DNA of 12,882 nucleotides, from positions 1 through 12,882 of the forward strand of contig CAMAVV010000025.1 in NCBI GenBank assembly GCA_945861815.1, in the 5' to 3' direction. A program made the position numbers and the translations under genes. The stretch is from Thermoflexus hugenholtzii JAD2 (GTDB lineage Bacteria; Chloroflexota; Dehalococcoidia; SHYB01). Under the pieces are notes generated by a model that was not told the DNA's origin, searched no databases, and saw nothing but the letters and a program-made list of their open reading frames with translations. Shown here piece by piece: positions 1 to 7,308 of this stretch. Numbering within the stretch: the stretch's first letter is position 1; every line of letters starts with the position of its first letter.

Positions 1-1982
1 GCTATTACCTCGACTTCTTTCTGCTGGCCCTCGCGGGCTTCGCCTACTGGGAGTTGACGCAGCGCGGGTCCCTGGTGACGGAGCGGCTCTTCGGGCGGGA
101 TTCGGTGAACCAGCTGCTGCTGGTCGCGCCGCTGCTCATCATGATTTCCTTCTCTCTGCTTATCTTGCGCGTCGTGCCGGTGCTCTTGTGGCTGTTAGGC
201 GTCGTCGCGTCATTCACCTCGCGAACGTGGTTGGCGCTGGGCATCTGGAACTGGAGCCGCAACCCGGTGCAGTTCCTGCGCCCTGCGCTTCTGCTGATGC
301 TGGTCACGGCGATGGCGGTCTTTGCGGCGAGCTACAACGGCACGGTGCAGAGGAGCTATCGCGACCGGGGGCTCTACACCTCAGGGAGCGATGCGCGGCT
401 GGTGAACATCCCATCGTTCACGAGCGGCAGCACGGAATCGCTGGAGGCGGAGTTCGCCAAGCGGCCCGCCGTCGAGCTGGCGCGCGCCGCCTATCGCTTC
501 GACCCGGACAGTTTCGGCGGCGACGTTCGCACGGCCTATCCGCTGCTCCTCGTCGATTCGATCAAGTTCGACCAGGTCTCCTGGTTCCGCGACGACTTCG
601 CCGACCAGGACCTCTTCACGCTGCTGCGCAAGCTCGATACCGGGCGCGCCATCCTCCGTGGGAAAGACCTGCCGCCGAACACGACGGGGGCGGGCATCTG
701 GGTAAAGCCGTCGTCGCCGTATCAAAATATGTCGCTGTGGATGCGCATCCGGGACGCCGACGGCAATCCGTGGCGCTTCCGCCTTGGCCGCCTGGACTTT
801 ACCGACTGGCGGTATATGGAGGCGGACTTCGTTGCGTCGTTCGGAGAGCGTCCGAAGGGGCCGCTGACCCTTCTTTCGATATATGTATGGGAGCTTGACT
901 TCCCGCAGGAGCCGTTCCCGCTGGACCAACTATTCATCGGGTACAACAGTTCAGGGCAGTTCAACTTCAGCGCTCTGACCGCAAAGCTGCAGGATGGACG
1001 TGAAACGGTCATCGACCGCCTGGAGAGGCGCGAAGGCTGGGCACCGATGGCGACGAACGCGCTCCTCTCGGAGACGGTTGAGGCTTCGACGCGCGTGCAG
1101 CTGCAGAACCGTCCGACGCTCGAGTTTTCCTGGAAGCCCACGAGCGGCGTAGGCCTCCGCGGCATCTATCCGTCGGACTTGCGGGAGCCGCTGCCGATCA
1201 TCGCCAGCGGCGCCTTTCTTGGCAGCACCGGGAAGCGCGTGGGCGACGTGCTGGATATCTCCATGGCAGGCGTGCCGATGCCGGTGAAGATCGCCGACAA
1301 GCTGGACTTTTTCCCGACGATGGACCCGGCGCGGCCGTTCATCCTTGGGAACCTGGAGACGATGCTGCACTACGCCAACCTCTTTCGCGGGCTGAACCTT
1401 GCCTTCCCTAACGAGGTCTGGCTGAGGCTGACGAACGATGCGCAGGAGCGGGCAGCCTTTCAGGAGAGCATGCGCCGCGACGGCTGGGACACGTACCTGG
1501 TCATGGACAGGGGCACAGAGCTTGACCTGCTGAACAAAGACCCGCTGGTTGGCGCGGCGAGCGAAGGTGTGGTCTTCACCGTGTTGTTGATCCTCGTCAT
1601 TATCGCCATTGGCGGCTATCTGGGTTATTACTACGTCGGCGCGTATAGACTGCCCCTGGAGCACGCCGTCTTGCGGGCGCTAGGGCTGACACAACGGGGG
1701 CTGCTTGCGATACAACTGTTCGTCCACGGCGTCATCGTCCTCTCGGCGGTGGTGCTTGGCGCGGTGGTGGGAGCGCGCGCCCATAGCACGATGGTGACGT
1801 TCCTGAATCACACGACGGAAGGGCGGGAGGTGCAGCTGCCCTTTGCGCGCGTGACCGATTGGAGCGGCCTTGGCATCGTGCTGCTGGCGACGGCGGTCGC
1901 GATGGCGATCGTGGTGGGCTGGACGGCGTTCCAGTACGGGCGCGCGCCGATATGGCGGATGCTGCGCCGGGGAGAAGGCTGA
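1..1982 (+). CDS. Large FtsX/MacB-type ABC transporter permease, 5'-truncated by window edge
   Basis: The reading frame is open from base 3 and ends at TGA 1980-1982, showing 659 residues of the C-terminal part of a permease; the true start lies upstream. It opens in a membrane segment whose WELTQRGS motif recurs in the next gene, so the first FtsX module is probably off the window. Hydrophobic segments lie at about nt 110-215 and 270-345. A large extracytoplasmic domain follows at about nt 350-1550, and then a three-helix FtsX domain at about nt 1560-1970. The extracytoplasmic part shares RSYRDR, WFRDDF, a TDWRYME stretch and DFFPTMDP with the downstream permease, marking them as tandem paralogues. 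The role is inferred as an ATP-driven mechanotransmission or export-type permease in the cytoplasmic membrane, powered by the two ATPases encoded downstream. The substrate is unknown. No cysteine occurs in the visible part. Confidence 0.9.
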   Translation, partial: YYLDFFLLALAGFAYWELTQRGSLVTERLFGRDSVNQLLLVAPLLIMISFSLLILRVVPVLLWLLGVVASFTSRTWLALGIWNWSRNPVQFLRPALLLMLVTAMAVFAASYNGTVQRSYRDRGLYTSGSDARLVNIPSFTSGSTESLEAEFAKRPAVELARAAYRFDPDSFGGDVRTAYPLLLVDSIKFDQVSWFRDDFADQDLFTLLRKLDTGRAILRGKDLPPNTTGAGIWVKPSSPYQNMSLWMRIRDADGNPWRFRLGRLDFTDWRYMEADFVASFGERPKGPLTLLSIYVWELDFPQEPFPLDQLFIGYNSSGQFNFSALTAKLQDGRETVIDRLERREGWAPMATNALLSETVEASTRVQLQNRPTLEFSWKPTSGVGLRGIYPSDLREPLPIIASGAFLGSTGKRVGDVLDISMAGVPMPVKIADKLDFFPTMDPARPFILGNLETMLHYANLFRGLNLAFPNEVWLRLTNDAQERAAFQESMRRDGWDTYLVMDRGTELDLLNKDPLVGAASEGVVFTVLLILVIIAIGGYLGYYYVGAYRLPLEHAVLRALGLTQRGLLAIQLFVHGVIVLSAVVLGAVVGARAHSTMVTFLNHTTEGREVQLPFARVTDWSGLGIVLLATAVAMAIVVGWTAFQYGRAPIWRMLRRGEG

Positions 1983-4900
1983 TGCTGCCAGGCTTCCTCA
2001 CGCTCTGGCCGCTGGCCCTGCGCCGCCTCCGATCGAGGTCGCGGCTCTTTGTGCCAGTGCTCATCGGCGCGCTGCTGGCCTCGGCGCTCATGTCGAGCGT
2101 CTTCATCTACGGCGATTCGGTTCGCGAACTGGGCCTCGACCGGCAGTTCAGCGAGGCGAAGCAAGAGGACCTGGACATCGGGCTTGTGAGCTACTACGCG
2201 CCGCCGGACGCCGCCTCGTACGCCACGATACGCAACGAGGTGGAGACGGCGATCGACCGCAATGTGGCGTGGTTCGTCCAGGGAAGAACGCGGGCGATGG
2301 AGGGCTCGACGTTCTATGTGAACGACGTTGGGCGCGGGGGACAGGCACCGGTGGCGTCGGAGGAAAATATCAAGGGCATCGAGCAGGCGAAGCTGCAGTC
2401 GCGCCCGCGCACCTTCTTCTTCAGCAGCACTGATTTCGAGCGCAAGACGACGGTAGTTGCCGGGGAGCGGCCACGGGCGCTGACGGTGCAGAGCGACGCG
2501 CAGAACCGGCCGGCTTCGATCCCTGAGATACCCGTCGCCATCTTCGATGAGACGGCCGCCGGGAAACAGCTTTCTGTCGGCGACAGGCTGCTTATCGCCC
2601 CCCACTGGGATGATGTGACGACACACGGGATCGCGCGCATCACGGCCATCCTGCGCCGCACCGACCCGAAGGATGTCTACTGGCAAACGAAGACGTATAG
2701 CTATGTGACGAAGAGCCAGAGCGATAACTTCATGCCGGTCTACGTGCCTGAGGAGACGTTCACCAGCGGCGTAGCGCGCATCTTCCCCCGGATGCTGGCC
2801 GATTATTCCTGGGCGCTCACGGTGGACTCAACGAAGATCGATGCGAACAACGCGGGTTTAGCGAAGTTCGGCCTGGAGCGCATGAGCAGCCAGCTGCGCA
2901 GCCGCCTGAAGAACTATAACGACCAGACGCGCCTAGGCAGAGTACTCACAGAGTTCGAGACGAAGGACCTCTTTGGGCGAATCCCCCTCTTGATCGTGAC
3001 GGCTCTCATCCTGGGCATCGTCTTCTACTATCTCATCATGATCGCGAACGTGATCGTGGACAAGAACCGGGGAGAGATCTCGCTGCTGACGAGCAGAGGG
3101 GCAGACGGCTCGCAGATCATGACGCTCTATGTGTGGGAGTCGGCGGTTGTGGCCGTCGCGGCCTTTTTCACCGGGCCGCTTATCGCCTATGGCGCGACGA
3201 AGATCATCGGCTATACGCCGGCCTTCTCCGATGTGACGAGCGGCGGCTCACTGCCGGTGTCGATGTCGGCGAATGCTTATGGGATGTCGCTGCTGGGGGC
3301 CGGTGTCTCCTTCGCGGCACTGCTGGTTCCCACCGTCTCGGCCACCTTGTTGAACCCGCTTCGCTATAAGGCGAGCCTTGCACGGCCTGTGGCCTCCTTC
3401 TTCACGCGCTATTACATCGATGTCTTCCTCGGCATACTCGCCGTGCTGCTCTATTGGGAATTGACCCAGCGGGGCAGCATCGTGACAACGACGTTCGTGG
3501 GAGAACGCAACATCGATAAGGCATTGCTTGCCGCTCCTGCCCTCTTCCTCTTCGCCATCGGTCTTTTGCTCCTGCGCTTCTTCCCCCTGGCGATGAAGGG
3601 CCTCACCGGGCTGGCAAGCTCGCTGCGAGCGGCATGGCCTATGCTGGGCTTTTCGACACTGGCGCGGAACCCGACGCCCTTCATGAGGCCGACGCTGCTC
3701 CTGATGTTCGCGGCGAGCGTGGCGATGTTCGCGGCGAACTTTGGCGCGACTTTGGAGCGCAGCTACCGCGACCGCGCGTCATATGCGTCAGGCGGCGACA
3801 TCCTTGTGAAGAACGTCTTTCTGCCATCCAGCGGCGCCTCCGTCTCTTTCAGCGACCGCTTTGGCAGCATCGCTGGGGCAGAGGGTCTTGCGCCCGCCTT
3901 TCGGAATGAGGTCTATTACGCCCAGGCGCTCTTTTCCCTGACCGACTTCGACGTGCTTGCCGTAGACCCGGCGAGCTTTCGCCAGACATCTTATTTCCGC
4001 GACGATTTCTCCGGGCGGTCCTTGGACGGCTTGATGACGATGCTTGCGGCCGACGCGCCGAAGGAAGAGGGGCTCCCATTGCCGCCAGGCACGACCGCAA
4101 TTGGCGTGTGGGTGCGGCCTGCCACTGCCCAGCGCAACCTGGTTGTGCGAGCGCGCATCGGCGACGCGAACGGACGCTACAGAGACTACGACATCGGCAG
4201 GATCACCGGGACGGACTGGCAGTATCTCGAGACGCCGGTGCAGGCGGCGGGCGCGCGAACGTTGCAGATGCAGCCTCCGCTGCGCCTTATCTCGCTCAGC
4301 GTGCGCAACCCTGCGGCCGTGCTCTCTCCCAGCGCCCTGTACTTCGACGAGGCAGTGGCGACGACGCCCGCAGGACGCCAGACGGTGGAGGCGTTCACGG
4401 ACGATAGCCGACTGGCCGTCATCAACGACGCAACGGGCGCGGCGATAGACGGCATGGAGGTAAGCAGCACTGTCTCGCGAGAGGCGGGTGGGAAATCGGT
4501 CGCCTATATCTGGGGACCGAATTCGTATGCTTCGACGCGCGGCTTTTTGCTTGGCGTCGATTCGAAGCAGCGTCCGCCTCTCACGGCCATCGTCTCCCGC
4601 GAGGTGCTGGAGCGCACCGGGCTCTCCAAGGGCGACGTGATGAGCCTTTCGCTCACGGGACATTCGGTGCAGGCGAAAGTGAGCGAGGTGGTGGAGTTCT
4701 TCCCGACGATGGACCCGTACACGCAAGGCTTCATCGTGCTGAGCCTGCCGGCATTGCTGCATCGCGCGAACGCCGTAGACAGCACGTTCGAGATATTGCC
4801 GAATGAGTTCCGGGTGACATCGAGGGCAGAGGGCGCTGAGCGGCAACGCCTGCTGACGACGCTGCAGCGCGAATCGAACGGGCGTGTGAGCGACAGGCAG

Positions 4901-5368
4901 GCGCTCCAATCGGACTTCCACGCCGATCCATTCATCTCCGCCGGGTGGCGCGGCGCGCTCAACATCGCCTTTGTCGCCGTCCTCATCACGAGTCTGCTTG
5001 GCTTCGGCGTCTACGCCTATATGCTGGCCCAGCAGCGCCGCACCGAGTTTGGCCTGCTGCGCAGCATGGGCCTTTCACCGCTCTCGGTCGCGAGTGTCGT
5101 CTTTCTGGAGCAGATCGTCGTCGTCGTCATCGGCCTGGGGCTTGGCGGCTGGATCGGCTACGAGCTCACATCGCTGTTGATGCCGTACCTTGGCTTGACG
5201 GAAGAGGGCGCGCGCGTGCTGCCGCCCTTCGTGGCTGAGGTGAACTGGCCTGCTATAATCGCCACTTACGCCATCATGGCAGGTGTTTTCCTGGTGGTGA
5301 CGGTGACGATGGCCCTCTACTACTCGCGGTTCGCCATCCCTCGCGCTATGCGATTTGGAGACTCCTGA
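1982..5368 (+). CDS. ABC transporter permease with two fused FtsX modules (1128 aa)
   Basis: The start is ATG 1982, which shares one base with the previous stop (TGATG) and follows a purine-rich GGAGAAGG at 1971-1978. The frame stays open to 1859, but that extension overlaps the upstream gene. Layout: an N-terminal membrane anchor at residues 22-42, a MacB-like periplasmic-type domain at about 45-325, and a first FtsX helix bundle at about 329-465. Two linker helices follow at about 475-537 and another helix at about 560-587. Then come a second large extracytoplasmic domain at about 590-985 and a final FtsX bundle at about 990-1120 with the typical RRTEFGLLRSMG cytoplasmic loop. Having two FtsX units in one chain means one polypeptide could supply both halves of a transporter. 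The segment around residues 695-785 (GVWVRP, TDWQYLE, then LRLISLSV and a downstream LYFDEA) looks like a jelly-roll beta-sandwich. The substrate is unknown and there is no cysteine in the whole chain. Confidence 0.93.
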   Translation: MLPGFLTLWPLALRRLRSRSRLFVPVLIGALLASALMSSVFIYGDSVRELGLDRQFSEAKQEDLDIGLVSYYAPPDAASYATIRNEVETAIDRNVAWFVQGRTRAMEGSTFYVNDVGRGGQAPVASEENIKGIEQAKLQSRPRTFFFSSTDFERKTTVVAGERPRALTVQSDAQNRPASIPEIPVAIFDETAAGKQLSVGDRLLIAPHWDDVTTHGIARITAILRRTDPKDVYWQTKTYSYVTKSQSDNFMPVYVPEETFTSGVARIFPRMLADYSWALTVDSTKIDANNAGLAKFGLERMSSQLRSRLKNYNDQTRLGRVLTEFETKDLFGRIPLLIVTALILGIVFYYLIMIANVIVDKNRGEISLLTSRGADGSQIMTLYVWESAVVAVAAFFTGPLIAYGATKIIGYTPAFSDVTSGGSLPVSMSANAYGMSLLGAGVSFAALLVPTVSATLLNPLRYKASLARPVASFFTRYYIDVFLGILAVLLYWELTQRGSIVTTTFVGERNIDKALLAAPALFLFAIGLLLLRFFPLAMKGLTGLASSLRAAWPMLGFSTLARNPTPFMRPTLLLMFAASVAMFAANFGATLERSYRDRASYASGGDILVKNVFLPSSGASVSFSDRFGSIAGAEGLAPAFRNEVYYAQALFSLTDFDVLAVDPASFRQTSYFRDDFSGRSLDGLMTMLAADAPKEEGLPLPPGTTAIGVWVRPATAQRNLVVRARIGDANGRYRDYDIGRITGTDWQYLETPVQAAGARTLQMQPPLRLISLSVRNPAAVLSPSALYFDEAVATTPAGRQTVEAFTDDSRLAVINDATGAAIDGMEVSSTVSREAGGKSVAYIWGPNSYASTRGFLLGVDSKQRPPLTAIVSREVLERTGLSKGDVMSLSLTGHSVQAKVSEVVEFFPTMDPYTQGFIVLSLPALLHRANAVDSTFEILPNEFRVTSRAEGAERQRLLTTLQRESNGRVSDRQALQSDFHADPFISAGWRGALNIAFVAVLITSLLGFGVYAYMLAQQRRTEFGLLRSMGLSPLSVASVVFLEQIVVVVIGLGLGGWIGYELTSLLMPYLGLTEEGARVLPPFVAEVNWPAIIATYAIMAGVFLVVTVTMALYYSRFAIPRAMRFGDS
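5251..5259 (+). promoter_or_regulatory. Possible internal extended -10 element upstream of the ATPase genes
   Basis: TGCTATAAT is an exact extended -10 (TG-n-TATAAT) lying inside the permease gene about 110 bp before the first ATPase start. It uses the AT-rich ATA isoleucine codon in a GC-rich gene. There is no recognisable -35 at 16-18 bp, so it would have to act through the TG extension. It could be chance. Confidence 0.25.
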
Positions 5369-6264
5369 TGCAATGGCAGCGTAAGGCTCAGCCGGCGCAA
5401 GACCTCTATATCCACTGTCAGGACCTCTTCAAGATCCACAAGGTCGCCGACCTTGAAGTCGTCGCGCTGCGCGGGCTCGACCTGCGGGTGAACAAGGGCG
5501 AGATGGTGGCGATCGTGGGGCCGAGCGGCAGCGGGAAGAGCACGCTGTTGCACATCCTGGCCGGGTATGAGACGCCATCGGCAGGGGCAGTGAATGTGGG
5601 CGGGCGCAACCTGCTGAAGATGGGGCCTGGCGAGTTGGTGGACTACCGGCGGAAGGGCATCGGCTTTGTCTGGCAGCAGGTGAGCCGCAACCTTGTGGCG
5701 TATCTTACCGCCAGGCAGAACGTCGAACTGCCGTTGCTTCTCGATAATCGCAACAAGAAACAGCGTTCCGACCGGGCTCTTGAACTGCTCAAGTTTGTCG
5801 GCTTGGAGGAGCGGCTGAATCACACCGTCGACAGGCTTTCCGGCGGCGAGCAGCAGCGCGTCAGTGTCGCTGTTGCCATGGCGAACAACCCGCCGCTCCT
5901 CCTGTGCGATGAGCCGACTGGAGAGCTAGACACAAAGACTGGCCAGGAGATATTCAACCTGCTGCGCGCCGCCAACACCACGTATGGCGCAACGGTAGTC
6001 ATCGTCACTCATGATATGCAGGTGTCGGACCAGGTGGACAGAGTTATCGCGATCTCAGACGGCAAGACGAGCACAGAGGTTGTGCGCAAGCGGAGCTATC
6101 AGCGGCGGGCTGATGGCGAGGAGGCGATGGAGGAGCTTTCAATCGTCGACGGCACAGGACGCTTGCAGATACCCAAGCAGGTGCTGGAGAAGCTGGGCAG
6201 CCCGGAACACGTGCGCGTGAGCATCGAGGGCGACCACGCGGAGATACGTGTGGAGGGCCCATGA
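5368..6264 (+). CDS. ABC transporter ATP-binding protein (MacB/LolD type) with C-terminal SpoVT/AbrB-like domain
   Basis: The 298-residue ATPase starts at ATG 5368, overlapping the permease stop (TGATG), with GGAG at 5357-5360. Motifs: Walker A GPSGSGKST at 51-59, Q-loop glutamine 103, signature LSGGEQQ at 157-163, Walker B ending in DE at 181-182, and switch histidine 215. The helix after the signature reads RVSVAVAMANN rather than the usual RVAIARAL, so this site is slightly degenerate. From about residue 257 a 40-residue tail (DGTGRLQIPKQVLEKLG, then a short strand pattern) matches the swapped-hairpin SpoVT/AbrB pattern of a D-x-x-G-R-x-x-I-P-K core. As far as I recall, similar tails occur on some ABC ATPases of Actinobacteria and Chloroflexota. 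In this position it more likely mediates dimerisation or permease docking than DNA binding (inference). The protein acts on the cytoplasmic face and powers the adjacent permeases. Confidence 0.93.
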   Translation: MQWQRKAQPAQDLYIHCQDLFKIHKVADLEVVALRGLDLRVNKGEMVAIVGPSGSGKSTLLHILAGYETPSAGAVNVGGRNLLKMGPGELVDYRRKGIGFVWQQVSRNLVAYLTARQNVELPLLLDNRNKKQRSDRALELLKFVGLEERLNHTVDRLSGGEQQRVSVAVAMANNPPLLLCDEPTGELDTKTGQEIFNLLRAANTTYGATVVIVTHDMQVSDQVDRVIAISDGKTSTEVVRKRSYQRRADGEEAMEELSIVDGTGRLQIPKQVLEKLGSPEHVRVSIEGDHAEIRVEGP

Positions 6265-6995
6265 CGACGGAGTACCAGGGCCCACAGCTTGCCGCAGAGG
6301 ACGTTACTAGGGAATTTACGGTGGGCGGGCGCATGATTCAGGCTGTCCGCAGCGTCAGCATGGCCGTCGAACAGGGCGATTTCGTCGCGCTCCTTGGCAG
6401 GTCAGGCTCAGGCAAGACGACGCTGCTGAACTTGCTTGGCGGCCTGGACACGCCCAGCAGCGGCCTTGTCCTTTTCCAGGGGCGCGATATGACGAAGATC
6501 GGTGCGGCGGAGATGGCCTCCCTGCGCCGCACAACGTTTGGATTTGTCTTTCAGAGCTTTGGCCTACTGCCATTGCTTTCCGCCCATGAGAACGTCGAGT
6601 TGCCGCTTCGCATCGGAGGTATCGCGCGGCAGGAGCGGGAGGCGCGGGCGAAGGAGGCCCTTGGCGTGGTTGGCCTGGGCCATCGACTCAAGCATCGTCC
6701 CTATGAGCTTTCCGGCGGCGAGCAGCAGCGGGTGGCCATCGCGCGCGCCATGGTGCACAGGCCGTCGGTCATCCTGGCAGACGAACCGACGGCGGAGCTG
6801 GATTCGGCGAATGCGAAGACGGTCTTTGACCTGCTGGGCGAGATCGTGCGCCGGGACAGGGTTACGGTGATCGTCGCCACACACGATCGCGCAGTGATGG
6901 AGGTGGCCCAGCGGGTGCTTGAGCTGCGCGACGGGGCGCTGGACAAGCAGCCGGAGGCGCAGGAGAAGTGGGCGAAGCCGAAGGGGAAGCCGTAA
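6261..6995 (+). CDS. ABC transporter ATP-binding protein (MacB/LolD type)
   Basis: This 244-residue ATPase starts at ATG 6261, overlapping the previous stop by four bases (ATGA), with GGAGG at 6252-6256. Motifs are canonical: Walker A GRSGSGKT at 46-53, Q-loop FVFQ with Q98, signature LSGGEQQ at 150-156 followed by RVAIARAM, Walker B ILADEP with D174 and E175, and switch H208. The length is usual for LolD/MacB-type ATPases, with a short lysine- and proline-rich tail. Because the neighbouring ATPase has a degenerate signature helix and this one does not, the two may pair as an asymmetric heterodimer under the fused permease (inference). It is the last gene of the operon, with the convergent selenoprotein gene ending 15 bp downstream. 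Confidence 0.95.
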   Translation: MTTEYQGPQLAAEDVTREFTVGGRMIQAVRSVSMAVEQGDFVALLGRSGSGKTTLLNLLGGLDTPSSGLVLFQGRDMTKIGAAEMASLRRTTFGFVFQSFGLLPLLSAHENVELPLRIGGIARQEREARAKEALGVVGLGHRLKHRPYELSGGEQQRVAIARAMVHRPSVILADEPTAELDSANAKTVFDLLGEIVRRDRVTVIVATHDRAVMEVAQRVLELRDGALDKQPEAQEKWAKPKGKP

Positions 6996-7009
6996 GGCGG
7001 AGTAATAGC

Positions 7010-7264
7010 CTAGCCCTGCGTAATCGCGGCGCGAACTTTTTCGCGAATCTCTTTTGTCTCCGGCAGGCGGTGCTCTTTGAGCTTGGAGAAGGCCAGCTTG
7101 CCATCGATAGAGACTTCGAAAGAGGCCCGAGGCCCTGGGGCGATCTTCACGCCGTTGAGCTTATTGTGGAACTCCTGCAGCATCTTCTCCGCCAAACTGA
7201 CGGCGTCGGTGAGGTAGCCTCACTCGTTGCAGTAGATGATTTCGATCTGAAGTTTCGCGGTCAT
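7010..7264 (-). CDS. SelW/Rdx-type selenoprotein with in-frame TGA (Sec) at a CxxU motif
   Basis: Read on the minus strand from ATG 7264, the frame gives 84 residues to TAG-side position 7010 with one interruption, a TGA at 7220-7222 (codon 15). The residues before it are MTAKLQIEIIYCNE and after it GYLTDAVSLAEK, so the TGA falls exactly at the second position of the YCxxCG redox motif of SelT/SelW/SelH-like (Rdx) proteins, giving CNEU. Downstream family features are present: APGPRASFEVSIDGK, the SKL and RLPE stretch, and a terminal helix. SelW-like proteins form a thioredoxin-like fold with a redox-active Cys/Sec pair, and bacterial Sec-containing members are known from marine metagenomes. 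AAAGG lies upstream of the ATG. It is probably transcribed with or just after the DinB-like gene 44 bp upstream. A caller that treats TGA as a stop would give only a 61-residue fragment from a TTG, or nothing. The alternative is a Cys-to-stop mutation or sequencing error. Confidence 0.85.
7187..7213 (-). promoter_or_regulatory. Candidate bacterial SECIS hairpin
   Basis: On the coding strand, CGCC (7205-7202) pairs with GGCG (7193-7190), closing a loop GUCAGUUU whose first base is G. An outer CUC (7213-7211) can pair with GAG (7189-7187) across a five-base bulge. The loop G lies 19 nt after the UGA, within the usual 16-37 nt window for bacterial SECIS elements, which need a short stem and a G near the start of the apical loop. 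The stem is short and a competing GAC-GCC-GTC mini-hairpin exists, so this is a hand-drawn model. Confidence 0.5.
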
Positions 7265-7293
7265 GCCAGGGGCCTTTCGCGGACGTTGGTTCT

Positions 7294-7302
7294 ATCATAG
7301 CA
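7294..7302 (-). promoter_or_regulatory. Possible extended -10 for the selenoprotein gene
   Basis: The coding strand reads TGCTATGAT, an extended -10 with one mismatch to TATAAT, about 30 bp before the ATG at 7264 and just after the DinB-like gene's stop. No convincing -35 box is visible. It could give the selenoprotein gene its own transcript in addition to read-through. Confidence 0.28.
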
Positions 7303-7308
7303 CCTGAG

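Noticed and set aside
1859..1981. Upstream start for the second permease at 1859
   Set aside because: It would overlap the first permease by over 120 bp, and the added residues are a shifted-frame reading of it. ATG 1982 is coupled to the stop and followed at once by the membrane anchor.
3788..4921. 377-residue ORF on the minus strand
   Set aside because: It is Arg/His-rich and low in hydrophobic order, typical of an antisense shadow of a GC-rich gene. The plus strand holds a clear permease.
6996..7009. Terminator between the ATPase and selenoprotein genes
   Set aside because: The only pairing is a 4-bp AGGC/GCCT with a long loop and no U-tract, which is too weak to call.
7010..7195. 61-residue ORF starting at TTG as the complete gene
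   Set aside because: It lacks the beta-1 strand and redox motif of its family. The sequence just upstream supplies both in frame, with only a TGA between.
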